Shown one piece after another: positions 8,544-16,351 of a stretch of DNA of 64,000 nt. The first letter of the stretch is position 1. Every line of letters starts with the position of its first letter. The position numbers and the translations under genes were made by a program. A model generated the notes under the pieces. That model did no database searches. It was not told the DNA's origin and saw only the letters and a program-made list of their open reading frames with translations. The DNA comes from Vibrio gigantis (GTDB taxonomy: Bacteria > Pseudomonadota > Gammaproteobacteria > Enterobacterales > Vibrionaceae), in contig NZ_AP025493.1 of NCBI RefSeq assembly GCF_024347515.1, forward strand, positions 1,054,001 through 1,118,000, written 5' to 3'.

Positions 8544-9158
8544 ATGAAAGTAATGCTCACTGCGCTAGCCACCTTATTGACGGTATCTCCTGTCTTAGCT
8601 AGCAGTAACATCGTTCACGAACTCACTTACATAGGCTTTGGATATAAACATGCAACTCTTGAGAAAGGGGCATTTGCAGATTATTTGGATAACCAATACT
8701 CCAATAATGAAGACAAAGCACTCGGTGGTTTGTACCTTAACCTTGGTGTAAATATTACCGAGTCACTATTTATTGAAGGCGATGCTGACTTTGTTACTCG
8801 CGTAAGCTCAGAAATCGATACTTGGAAACTTGGGGCGGGGTTTAATGCGTCGATCAACGACCACTTTTCGATACCTACCTCATGTGGTGCAGTCAACTAT
8901 CGAGCAGACAGTGACTACAGTAATTCATACAGCGAACAAGCTGCCTACTGTAAAACCGGAGCTCGCGTTCAAGCAGCAAAACATTGGCTGATCGATCTCT
9001 CCTATCAACACGACTTTTTAGACGTAGATAAAGACACGTTCAAAATGAACAACGTGTTTCAATTTGGACGCGTCTTTGGGTTAGTAGCCGGCATCGAAAC
9101 ATCTAAACGCCGATACTCCGAGAAAGCCTTTAATTTAGGTGTTCAATTCACGATGTAA
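8544..9158 (+). CDS. Putative outer-membrane beta-barrel protein
   Basis: This 204-residue exported protein has a short signal peptide (MKVMLTALATLLTVSPVLA, cleavage before SSN). The mature part shows alternating hydrophobic and polar residues with many aromatic strand ends ('YIGFGYKHATLE', 'LGGLYLNLGVNI', 'WLIDLSYQHDF') and closes with 'AFNLGVQFTM', a typical barrel C-terminal strand. Two cysteines (in 'TSCGAV' and 'AYCKTG') could form a disulfide. It lies divergent from the two-component system, which may control it. I recognise the architecture but not a specific named family. Confidence 0.75.
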   Translation: MKVMLTALATLLTVSPVLASSNIVHELTYIGFGYKHATLEKGAFADYLDNQYSNNEDKALGGLYLNLGVNITESLFIEGDADFVTRVSSEIDTWKLGAGFNASINDHFSIPTSCGAVNYRADSDYSNSYSEQAAYCKTGARVQAAKHWLIDLSYQHDFLDVDKDTFKMNNVFQFGRVFGLVAGIETSKRRYSEKAFNLGVQFTM

Positions 9159-9301
9159 ACCGACTATAGAATTTGACGCATGAGTAGAGCCAATACTTCC
9201 ATATCGCATACATACGATTACAAAACAGGTTAAGATCCACTATTTTGTCTAAGCTACAATTGGAATATTTAAAATCTTATCCCTTTATCCAGAGAGATCT
9301 A

Positions 9302-10324
9302 ATGATTGATTCCAATGAAACCATGCGTAAACAAGTTTTAAGTGCTCTCTGCATAACACTGATGGTTATGGCTATTCCCATGTCCATTGGTAATAGCTTT
9401 GTATTTCCTAACAAATCTTATGCGTTATCAATAATAGAAGTATTTTATATCCTATTGGGTGGATACACTCTCTATCAAATTAGAGATAACCAAAACGTCA
9501 CACTGCACTCTCACCTTCACGTCTTCTTTATTGCTGCGGCAATTTGTTTCGCTGAATACGCTAAGCCCATCGAAGAAGGCATCTACATTTGGTCTTGCAG
9601 TGTGCCTCTTCTCTTTTATTTACTGTTAGGAAGTCGTAACTCATTCACATATTCGATGGGGCTGTTGTTTATCCAACTCTCGATCTTGTTGCATGAAATA
9701 GCCCTCTACAATAAGCACGAATACATACTCTCAGTCGTCAATTTTTTGTGTGTTTACTTGGTAATAACAGCTGTGAGTCGTAAATATGAGAAGGAGCGTG
9801 AAGGCTCTAAGCTCTACGCTCGATACCTTGGCAGTCATGACTTACTGACAGGAGCACTGAGCCGTAACTCTTTACTGCAAACACTCAATAATGATTTCAA
9901 TGATTACAATTCATTCATTATGTTCGATATCGACAACCTAAAAAAAATCAGTAGCAAGTTTGGTTACGCATATTCGGATAAGTTGATTAAAGAAGTCGTT
10001 CAAAGAACCTATACCATCATTAATCGGGATTACTTATATTACTTGGGTGAAGGACGATTCGTTGTACTAATCAAAAGCGATAGATTTAGAGAAAGTGCAG
10101 TGAATGAATTCAGTTTGGTCAACGATATTCAACAAACTGTCTCCGCTACCCCTTTCGCCGTCAACGAGCAGAAAATTGCAGTGACACTCAGTTCAGGAAT
10201 CGCAGAGCTCAGTAAGTTCAATACGATAGAGCATGTATGGTATGAAGCTGAGGGTAACCTAGTGCTAGCTCGAAGCCATGGTTCATCAAGCATTTTTAAG
10301 AATCGTACTAGTCTCGTTAACTAG
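9302..10324 (+). CDS. Membrane protein with degenerate GGDEF domain
   Basis: The N-terminal half has about six hydrophobic helices (residues about 12-158); the C-terminal half is a GGDEF fold starting at 'SHDLLTGALSRNS' (178-190). The active site is eroded: the GGDEF signature is replaced by 'GEGRF' (249-253), 'SSKFGYAYSDK' replaces the substrate-binding NDxxGHxxGD pattern, though 'FDIDNL' (208-213) keeps metal-binding aspartates. It is therefore probably not a working diguanylate cyclase and may bind a nucleotide or a partner. I prefer the ATG at 9302 (AGAGAG upstream) over an in-frame TTG at 9245. The gene follows the barrel gene and could share its regulation. Confidence 0.82.
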   Translation: MIDSNETMRKQVLSALCITLMVMAIPMSIGNSFVFPNKSYALSIIEVFYILLGGYTLYQIRDNQNVTLHSHLHVFFIAAAICFAEYAKPIEEGIYIWSCSVPLLFYLLLGSRNSFTYSMGLLFIQLSILLHEIALYNKHEYILSVVNFLCVYLVITAVSRKYEKEREGSKLYARYLGSHDLLTGALSRNSLLQTLNNDFNDYNSFIMFDIDNLKKISSKFGYAYSDKLIKEVVQRTYTIINRDYLYYLGEGRFVVLIKSDRFRESAVNEFSLVNDIQQTVSATPFAVNEQKIAVTLSSGIAELSKFNTIEHVWYEAEGNLVLARSHGSSSIFKNRTSLVN

Positions 10325-10410
10325 CTTGCGGCACTCTTTCAGGTAAGAACATAGTGAGATACGAACCTGACATTCGCATCTCACTAATCATTGAGTCCAA
10401 CCTCCACAGA

Positions 10411-10974
10411 CTAGAAGTTGTATTTTGCACCGATATTGATTGAGCTAATATCTGAATTTTTAACGCTCACAACTTCATAGGTCGTTTGAGCCGTCAATGG
10501 GCCAAAGTGGTAGCCTAGACCGCCGCCATAACCTAGCTCAACCGCAGACTCTTCAATTGTGCTGTTGAACTGATTAGTCACGTTTGTCGTTATCTTAGCT
10601 GTATAGCTAACATTATGCAGACCAACCTTGCCAAGAAGATAGAAATTGTCGCTAACGTAAAATTTAGGGATAGCATTGATACCAATGGAAGTTGCTGACA
10701 GGTCAACTTGAGCGTAACTCCCCTGACCAACGTACTCTCTTTCTACAACACCACCCAAATCTTTATACTCGACTTCAGCTGCCAAAGTGAAAACACTCCC
10801 TAACTCAAAATCGTATCCAGCACTAACAGTAAAGCCATCATCACTACTTACTTCTTCTGAATAGGCCACCTTACCGTGCCCTAGCTGTGAATAAGCAGTA
10901 CCAACATAAAAACCATTCGCAAATGTTGAACTAGAAACAGATACAAGCATTAGAGTTAAAAGCGTTTTCTTCAT
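10411..10974 (-). CDS. Small outer-membrane beta-barrel protein (OmpX/OmpA-like porin family)
   Basis: The product has 187 residues with a clear signal peptide (MKKTLLTLMLVSVSSSTFA, cleavage before NGFYVG). The mature part opens with 'GFYVGTAYSQLGHG' and ends with 'ISSINIGAKYNF', an aromatic C-terminal residue as needed for BAM insertion; alternating strands such as 'FTLAAEVEYKDLGG' predict an 8-stranded barrel. GAGG lies 5-6 nt before the ATG. It is convergent with the degenerate GGDEF gene and upstream of the frmA promoter region. Its specific role is unknown. Confidence 0.82.
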   Translation of the reverse strand: MKKTLLTLMLVSVSSSTFANGFYVGTAYSQLGHGKVAYSEEVSSDDGFTVSAGYDFELGSVFTLAAEVEYKDLGGVVEREYVGQGSYAQVDLSATSIGINAIPKFYVSDNFYLLGKVGLHNVSYTAKITTNVTNQFNSTIEESAVELGYGGGLGYHFGPLTAQTTYEVVSVKNSDISSINIGAKYNF

Positions 10975-11168
10975 ATGAACCTCAAGTTAAAACATCAATT
11001 GGAATGCCCGATTCACACAAAAATTTAAAGGGCATTGAAACTTGAAGTAGGTTACCAATTTTCTAAACCGCCATCGGTAAGGCCGTGTAACGAACGTAAC
11101 AGGAGACATTTACAAATAGCTCCCCCACCTATTCGCACTTCTTTGTACACTTCCCCCCAGCACCTAAC

Positions 11169-11186
11169 TATTACACATATGTAATA
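11169..11186. promoter_or_regulatory. 18-bp inverted repeat upstream of the frmA promoter
   Basis: TATTACA-CATA-TGTAATA is an inverted repeat with 7-bp arms, about 20 bp upstream of the predicted -35 element. It is a candidate activator or repressor site for formaldehyde-responsive control; no frmR-type regulator is adjacent. Confidence 0.35.
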
Positions 11187-11207
11187 ATCATTTTCCATTT
11201 AGGGGGA

Positions 11208-11236
11208 TTATCAAAACCTACACTCACACCTATACT
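11208..11236 (+). promoter_or_regulatory. Candidate sigma-70 promoter for frmA
   Basis: TTATCA (11208-11213) and TATACT (11231-11236) are separated by 17 bp, close to consensus. The transcript would start about 100 bp upstream of frmA. A palindrome TTAACGTTAA (11291-11300) lies in the leader. Confidence 0.4.
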
Positions 11237-11343
11237 AGCCACAACAAAACGAGAGAGCGGAAACAATTAAGCTCGACTACTCTTAACGAGTTAACGTTAA
11301 TTGAACAGTTATCCGCTGTACTGACATATATAGGAAATATCCA

Positions 11344-12492
11344 ATGACAATCGAAATTAAACCTGGTCAAACTCATATTAAATCAAAAGCAATGGTTGCA
11401 TGGGCAGCTGGTGAACCGCTAAAAATGGAAGAAGTTGATGTACAACTTCCTAAAGCTGGTGAGGTTCTAGTTCGTATCGTTGCTACTGGCGTTTGTCACA
11501 CTGATGCATTCACTCTTTCAGGTGACGATCCAGAAGGTATCTTCCCTTCAATTCTTGGTCACGAAGGTGGCGGTATCGTTGAAATGATCGGCGAAGGCGT
11601 AACAAGCGTTGAAGTTGGCGACCACGTTATCCCACTTTACACAGCTGAATGTGGCGAATGTAAATTCTGTAAGTCTGGTAAAACTAACCTATGCCAAGCC
11701 GTTCGTGAAACGCAAGGTAAAGGCCTAATGCCAGATGGCACAAGCCGCTTCTCTGTAAATGGCGAAACTATTTTCCATTACATGGGTTGTTCTACATTCT
11801 CTGAGTACACAGTACTTCCAGAAATCTCACTAGCGAAAGTAGCTAAAGAAGCACCACTTGAAGAAGTTTGTCTTCTAGGTTGTGGCGTTACAACAGGTAT
11901 GGGCGCAGTACTGAACACAGCTAAAGTAGAAAAAGGCGACAACGTTGCTGTATTCGGCCTAGGCGGCATCGGTCTATCTGCAATCATTGGTGCTCGCATG
12001 GCTGGTGCTGACCGCATCATCGGTGTTGATATCAACGAGAGCAAATTCGAGCTAGCGAAACAACTTGGCGCGACTGACTGCATCAACCCAATGAACTACG
12101 ACAAACCAATCCAAGACGTTATCGTTGAGATGACAGACGGTGGCGTTGAATACTCTTTCGAGTGTATCGGTAACGTTAACGTTATGCGTCAAGCACTTGA
12201 GTGCTGCCACAAAGGTTGGGGCGAATCTGTAATCATCGGTGTTGCAGGCGCAGGTCAAGAGATCTCAACTCGTCCGTTCCAACTAGTAACAGGTCGTGTA
12301 TGGCGTGGTTCTGCTTTCGGTGGTGTTAAAGGCCGCTCTGAGCTTCCAGAAATCGTAAACCGTTACATGGCGGGTGAGTTTGGTCTACAAGAGTTCATTA
12401 CTCACACTATGGGTCTGCAAGATGTAAACGAAGCATTCGACCTAATGCACAAAGGTGAATCTATCCGTACTGTTCTACACATGGATAAGTAA
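11344..12492 (+). CDS. frmA: S-(hydroxymethyl)glutathione dehydrogenase (class III alcohol dehydrogenase)
   Basis: This NAD-dependent zinc enzyme oxidises S-hydroxymethylglutathione, formed from formaldehyde and glutathione, to S-formylglutathione. At 382 residues it matches class III ADH. Visible signatures are the catalytic zinc site ('GVCHTDAFTLSGDDPEG' and 'LGHEGGGIVE'), the four-cysteine structural zinc loop ('CGECKFCKSGKTNLC'), and the Rossmann motif 'VFGLGGIGLS'. The next gene encodes the enzyme for the second step. Codon use looks highly adapted. It is also known as adhC; the class has S-nitrosoglutathione reductase activity. Confidence 0.97.
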   Translation: MTIEIKPGQTHIKSKAMVAWAAGEPLKMEEVDVQLPKAGEVLVRIVATGVCHTDAFTLSGDDPEGIFPSILGHEGGGIVEMIGEGVTSVEVGDHVIPLYTAECGECKFCKSGKTNLCQAVRETQGKGLMPDGTSRFSVNGETIFHYMGCSTFSEYTVLPEISLAKVAKEAPLEEVCLLGCGVTTGMGAVLNTAKVEKGDNVAVFGLGGIGLSAIIGARMAGADRIIGVDINESKFELAKQLGATDCINPMNYDKPIQDVIVEMTDGGVEYSFECIGNVNVMRQALECCHKGWGESVIIGVAGAGQEISTRPFQLVTGRVWRGSAFGGVKGRSELPEIVNRYMAGEFGLQEFITHTMGLQDVNEAFDLMHKGESIRTVLHMDK

Positions 12493-12498
12493 TTCTCC

Positions 12499-12528
12499 TT
12501 GGTCTCGATACTTCGGTGTCGAGACCAA
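12499..12528 (+). other. Intercistronic hairpin with UUCG tetraloop between frmA and fghA
   Basis: A 13-bp stem (TTGGTCTCGATAC against GTGTCGAGACCAA, one T-G pair) is closed by a TTCG tetraloop, starting 7 nt after the frmA stop. It lacks a T tract, so it is more likely an mRNA-stabilising or processing element than a terminator. Confidence 0.6.
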
Positions 12529-12560
12529 AGTTCTGACTTAAACATCAGAGCGAAACTGTC

Positions 12561-12590
12561 TTCACCACCTCCTGCCCGGTGGGTGGTGAA
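12561..12590 (+). other. Second intercistronic inverted repeat before fghA
   Basis: TTCACCACC (12561-12569) pairs with GGTGGTGAA (12582-12590) around a 12-nt loop. It too lacks a T tract. Together with the UUCG hairpin it fills the 180-bp gap between frmA and fghA. Confidence 0.4.
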
Positions 12591-12673
12591 ACCTTTAGCT
12601 ATAACTTTGGCTTTAGTATTAAACAACCCAAACACATTAATTCCGAAACCATCAACCTAACGGAGCACAATAA

Positions 12674-13513
12674 ATGACAATCGAAAACATTAGCCAAGCA
12701 AAGGTTGCTGGTGGTTGGCACAAACAATACACCCACTTTTCAGCAACGCTTGACTGCAACATGCGTTTTGCGATTTTCTTGCCACCAAATGCAAGCAAAG
12801 AAAACCCAGTTCCTGTTTTGTATTGGTTATCAGGCTTAACCTGTACCGATGAAAACTTCATGCAAAAAGCCGGTGCTTTCAAAGCCGCGGCAGAGCAAGG
12901 CATCGCTATTGTTGCACCAGATACAAGCCCACGTGGCGAAGGCGTTGCCGACAATGAAAGCTACGATCTAGGCCAAGGTGCAGGATTCTACGTGAATGCA
13001 ACTCAAGCACCGTGGGACAGCCATTACCACATGTACGATTATGTAGTAACAGAGCTCCCAGCACTGATTGAATCGTTCTTCCCTGTAACATCAGTAAAAT
13101 CAATTTCTGGTCATAGCATGGGCGGACATGGTGCACTAACAATTGGCATCAAGAACGAAGACAACTACCGTTCTATCTCTGCATTCAGCCCAATAACAAA
13201 CCCAATGCAATGCCCTTGGGGACAGAAAGCATTCAACCAATATCTAGGCTTAGATATTGAAGAGTGGAAACACTACGATGCTTCTGAGCTTCTAAAAACC
13301 AAAGGCACTAAGCTGCCAATTTTGGTAGACCAAGGCGAAGCTGATAACTTCCTAATTGAGCAGCTAAAGCCTGAACAATTAGTTGAAGCCGCTAAGGTAA
13401 CGAATGCCGATTTAGAGCTACGTATGCAGCCAGGTTACGACCACAGCTACTACTTTATCTCTAGCTTTATTGATGAGCATATTGAGTTCCACGCTGCTTA
13501 CCTAAACAAATAG
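12674..13513 (+). CDS. fghA: S-formylglutathione hydrolase
   Basis: This cytosolic alpha/beta-hydrolase (esterase D family) hydrolyses S-formylglutathione to formate and glutathione, completing formaldehyde detoxification after FrmA. The 279-residue length is standard. The nucleophile is in 'SGHSMGGHGAL' (near residue 147), with 'WLSGLTCTDENF' near 55 forming the oxyanion region, and the acid and base in the C-terminal part ('DQGEADNF' and 'GYDHSYYFI'). It lies 181 bp after frmA on the same strand, and a terminator follows at once. It is also named frmB or yeiG in other genomes. Confidence 0.96.
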   Translation: MTIENISQAKVAGGWHKQYTHFSATLDCNMRFAIFLPPNASKENPVPVLYWLSGLTCTDENFMQKAGAFKAAAEQGIAIVAPDTSPRGEGVADNESYDLGQGAGFYVNATQAPWDSHYHMYDYVVTELPALIESFFPVTSVKSISGHSMGGHGALTIGIKNEDNYRSISAFSPITNPMQCPWGQKAFNQYLGLDIEEWKHYDASELLKTKGTKLPILVDQGEADNFLIEQLKPEQLVEAAKVTNADLELRMQPGYDHSYYFISSFIDEHIEFHAAYLNK

Positions 13514-13525
13514 TCACATCTATTT

Positions 13526-13564
13526 AGCCCACACCTTGCAAAAGCGTGAGGTGTGGGCTTTTTT
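13526..13564 (+). terminator. Rho-independent terminator after fghA
   Basis: AGCCCACACCT (13526-13536) pairs perfectly with AGGTGTGGGCT (13549-13559), followed by a T run. It ends the frmA-fghA transcript. Confidence 0.9.
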
Positions 13565-13662
13565 GTGCCTGCAATATGAGCTAATCCGCGATTAGCATCG
13601 AATACCACTTTCAAACACTCTTGCTATACCAACACAAACAATACAACGATAAAGGTACGAAT

Positions 13663-13995
13663 ATGAGCTGGTTTTTCTTGATGATGGGCGTAATGGCTGA
13701 AGCACTTTCTCACGTTGCACTTAAGGCAACCGATGGTTTTAGTTTGTCTAAACCTGTTCCTGCTTTGCTGGTTATTTCAGGACACTTAGCGGCATTTCTA
13801 TTTTTGAGCCAAGCCATGAAAGGGATGCCAGTTGGTGTGGTGCACTCTTTATGGGCAGGTTTAGCTATCGTGACAGTGAGCCTGATTTCTACCTTCGTTT
13901 ACAGCCAACATCTGGGCACTAAAGTTTGGATTGGCATGGGGCTTGTTGCCGCAGGCGTCATGTTGATCAACCTATCACAAGGGCACGCTCATTAA
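13663..13995 (+). CDS. Divergent SMR-family transporter
   Basis: This 110-residue protein has four hydrophobic helices. The conserved helix-1 glutamate is present (Glu13 in 'MAEALSHVALK') and the helix-3 tryptophan is kept, but the EmrE motif GIAYAIW reads 'GVVHSLW', so the substrate-contacting tyrosine (EmrE Tyr60) is replaced by histidine. The end 'WIGMGLVAAGVMLINL' is typical. The ATG at 13663 follows AAAGG; an in-frame TTG at 13621 has no ribosome-binding site. It follows the frm operon terminator and so is probably a separate unit. The substrate may differ from classic quaternary ammonium drugs. Confidence 0.87.
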   Translation: MSWFFLMMGVMAEALSHVALKATDGFSLSKPVPALLVISGHLAAFLFLSQAMKGMPVGVVHSLWAGLAIVTVSLISTFVYSQHLGTKVWIGMGLVAAGVMLINLSQGHAH

Positions 13996-14181
13996 TTGAA
14001 CAATAAATTATCGTAAGGGGCTTACCAATTCAGATTTACAAGCAATAAGTTATGAACAGTGAGTCAATTCGTTCAAATTTCCTAACAGACAGGTGATGCC
14101 TTCACTTATTCATACTCTTACAATCAGCAAATCAAACCTGTTACCATAGCGCCTTCAACATTACCTATTTTGAAGGTTGCT

Positions 14182-14583
14182 ATGAAAGCAATTAAAACTC
14201 TTTTCTTCCTGATGGTTTTATTGAGTGGTCTGTTTACCGCTTGGCTGTTTATCCCGATTCCTGCGACCATAGACAAACAAACACTCGATGTTCCATTAAC
14301 GGAACCATTCAAGCTGGTGGCGTATCGCAGTAATCCGAACGATGCGAGCAAGCCGCTGACTTATCACTACTATGTGATTTCAGATGTGGTTGGCGTGGAC
14401 GACATGGACCCGTTTCTAATTACGACAGACCAGTTTGTGAAGCTTGGCGAATTCGACGAGAATACATTCAACCTTACGGTTAACGGCAAGATTGAGAGCT
14501 ACACCAACGATTTGTGGATCAAGAAAGCCGATGGCAAACTGCAGCACTGGTATGTAAGTATTAATGCCAACTACGTTCGTTAA
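14182..14583 (+). CDS. Small membrane-anchored periplasmic protein, unknown
   Basis: Starting at the ATG at 14182 (GAAGG upstream; a TTG 12 nt earlier is less likely), the product has 133 residues. Residues about 6-26 form one hydrophobic segment ('LFFLMVLLSGLFTAWLF'), followed by a soluble domain with several short strands ('PFKLVAYRS', 'LTYHYYVISDV', 'FNLTVNGKIESY', 'HWYVSINANYV'). The first segment could be an anchor or an uncleaved signal. I do not recognise a family. A terminator follows immediately. Confidence 0.65.
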   Translation: MKAIKTLFFLMVLLSGLFTAWLFIPIPATIDKQTLDVPLTEPFKLVAYRSNPNDASKPLTYHYYVISDVVGVDDMDPFLITTDQFVKLGEFDENTFNLTVNGKIESYTNDLWIKKADGKLQHWYVSINANYVR

Positions 14584-14612
14584 AGTCGGTATACAATAGA
14601 ATCTATTATTAG

Positions 14613-14641
14613 ACAGCGCTTGGCTTCCAAGCGCTGTTTTT
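14613..14641 (+). terminator. Rho-independent terminator
   Basis: ACAGCGCTTGG pairs with CCAAGCGCTGT around a CTT loop, followed by TTTTTG. It terminates the small anchored-protein gene. Confidence 0.88.
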
Positions 14642-14805
14642 GTTTCTAACAACGCTCTCCACTTATCCCTACCCAGTCGACATAAACTGCATTGCCTACT
14701 TTTGATTCACTGCTACCCTGCTCTCAATGTGTTATAAGCTCTTTAGATACGATAAGCTCATCCAATGCTCACGCCCAATAAATCAAAAATAATAAAGGAT
14801 CACCC

Positions 14806-15543
14806 GTGGAATTTACGCTCGACAAATTTAACGGCATCATCATCGACCCAGTGACAGCACCTCAAGATACTGATGCATTTCATGCCGAACTTTGTGAAAT
14901 CACCGAGTTTTCAAAGCAAAACAGCAAAGGCATTATCTGGATCAGTTTGCCTATTTCACTGTCACGTCTTATCCCAGTAGCAACTAAACTCGGCTTTGTG
15001 TTCCACAATTGTCTAGAAGACGAGATAACGCTGATCCACAAATCCGAAATCGTCGAGTTTGTACCTTTCATCCCAACCCATACTCTGGGTGCTGGTGCAT
15101 TGATCACCAATGAGCATAACCAAGTACTGATGATCAAAGAGCACGGTATGAAGGGCTACAAACTACCAGGTGGCCACATTGAACTTGGCGAGGGTATAGA
15201 AGAGTCTGTGGTTAGGGAGACCTTTGAAGAGACAGGCATCGAAGCCAATTTCGTTTCAGTGGTTGGTATGGCAACGCGCCATCCATATCAATTTGGCAAA
15301 TCAAACCTCTACTTCGTTTGTCACCTTATCGCTCAAACTCAAGAGATTGCGATTCAAGACACGGATGAAATTGCAGAAGCCAAATGGGTAGATGTAGAAG
15401 AGTTCATCAACAACACTGAAAACTACCCGTTCAACCGTCAGATGGTCGCTTCTTTGGTCGGCAAACAAGGTTTGGAACTGACTCAACTCGAAGGCAATTC
15501 AGGTCCAACTCATAAGCCAGAAATCTTCTTTTCGAAGCACTAA
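14806..15543 (+). CDS. Nudix hydrolase with NUDT6-like N-terminal domain
   Basis: The 245-residue protein has a first domain (about residues 1-90, 'FHAELCEITEFSKQNSKGI' region) like the pre-Nudix domain of plant and NUDT6-type enzymes, then a Nudix domain beginning 'THTLGAGALITN'. The Nudix box is complete at about 122-144 ('GGHIELGEGIEESVV' and 'RETFEETG'), including the REXXEE glutamates that bind the metal. Such enzymes hydrolyse a nucleoside diphosphate linked to another moiety; the exact substrate cannot be read. It is monocistronic, between two terminators. Confidence 0.9.
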   Translation: MEFTLDKFNGIIIDPVTAPQDTDAFHAELCEITEFSKQNSKGIIWISLPISLSRLIPVATKLGFVFHNCLEDEITLIHKSEIVEFVPFIPTHTLGAGALITNEHNQVLMIKEHGMKGYKLPGGHIELGEGIEESVVRETFEETGIEANFVSVVGMATRHPYQFGKSNLYFVCHLIAQTQEIAIQDTDEIAEAKWVDVEEFINNTENYPFNRQMVASLVGKQGLELTQLEGNSGPTHKPEIFFSKH

Positions 15544-15573
15544 CGCACAGTCGTCTCAAAGATTGCAAAACAA

Positions 15574-15607
15574 AAAAGCCAAGTGATTTGAAACTCACTT
15601 GGCTTTT
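15574..15607. terminator. Bidirectional terminator between Nudix and DUF1028 genes
   Basis: AAAAGCCAAGTGA pairs with TCACTTGGCTTTT across an 8-nt loop, with A and T runs on the two sides. It can end the convergent genes on both strands. Confidence 0.88.
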
Positions 15608-15628
15608 ATTTCGATTAAACCTTCATTA

Positions 15629-16330
15629 CTACCGGTTTGGTAGGTTGTTTAGAAAATCTTGAAAACCCGCCTCGCGGACACGCCCCAGCACTTTTCGCAA
15701 TTCACTAATTAAGCACCCATCAGCCCAATCAACACGAATATCAATCGGCGCTTTAGTCAGGCTTTCTACTCGGAGTGATGCGGAAAAGGTTCCTCTCTTG
15801 TCTCCTCCCGCTTGCAACGCGGCTTCCAAGGCTGTTATCAATATTTCTGGTAGCTCTGCTTCATAGTTATCTCTATAAACAGGCGAGCCATCTTCTAAGA
15901 TTGAGCTCGGATTCTGCGTCGTTTGAGCGATAAAGCTGTCTGAAAAGGCCTGTAAAACCTTGTCACTCTCTAGCATGTTCCCAGCAACGGCAATCGTAGG
16001 ATAAGCAATCGCGCCAACATAAGGGATGTTGTCATCCCCATGAATGAAAGCGCTATCGCCATTTTTATCCATCACCATACATTGGCGTTTTGAATATTCG
16101 GCATCGCCTACTTTTAAAGACTCGACAACCTGATCAGCCGTCTTACCGAGAATAAATAACTCACGCGCTTTGTCTGCATACCAAGGGTTAGTAAATAACC
16201 CTTGAGTTGCACACGCCCCGACACCTCGCCAGCTATGGTTTACATAGCCTCCGACTGACACACCTCCTGTCGCAGAGATAGAAGCCGACAAACCGGTATT
16301 TGGGTTAACGTGAATAAGTGAAATTGTCAT
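15629..16330 (-). CDS. DUF1028 family putative Ntn-hydrolase
   Basis: This 233-residue protein matches the DUF1028 pattern: it starts 'MTISLIHVNPNTGLSASI', then 'GGVSVGGYVNHSWRGVGACATQG' (in parts), and later 'AIAYPTIAVAGNML'. The family is predicted to adopt the N-terminal nucleophile hydrolase fold; here Thr2 after Met removal is a candidate nucleophile (inference). It is the last gene of a probable three-gene operon with a YfcC-type transporter (21-bp gap) and an AllC-like amidohydrolase, under a GntR regulator. That context suggests it hydrolyses an amide of an imported N-substituted amino acid or ureido compound. Confidence 0.85.
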   Translation of the reverse strand: MTISLIHVNPNTGLSASISATGGVSVGGYVNHSWRGVGACATQGLFTNPWYADKARELFILGKTADQVVESLKVGDAEYSKRQCMVMDKNGDSAFIHGDDNIPYVGAIAYPTIAVAGNMLESDKVLQAFSDSFIAQTTQNPSSILEDGSPVYRDNYEAELPEILITALEAALQAGGDKRGTFSASLRVESLTKAPIDIRVDWADGCLISELRKVLGRVREAGFQDFLNNLPNR

Positions 16331-16351
16331 AGATGTTCAACACCAAAAAAA

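Noticed and set aside
9245..9301. TTG start giving 19 more residues to the degenerate GGDEF protein
   Set aside because: The nearest purine-rich site is too far away; the ATG at 9302 has AGAGAG at a good distance.
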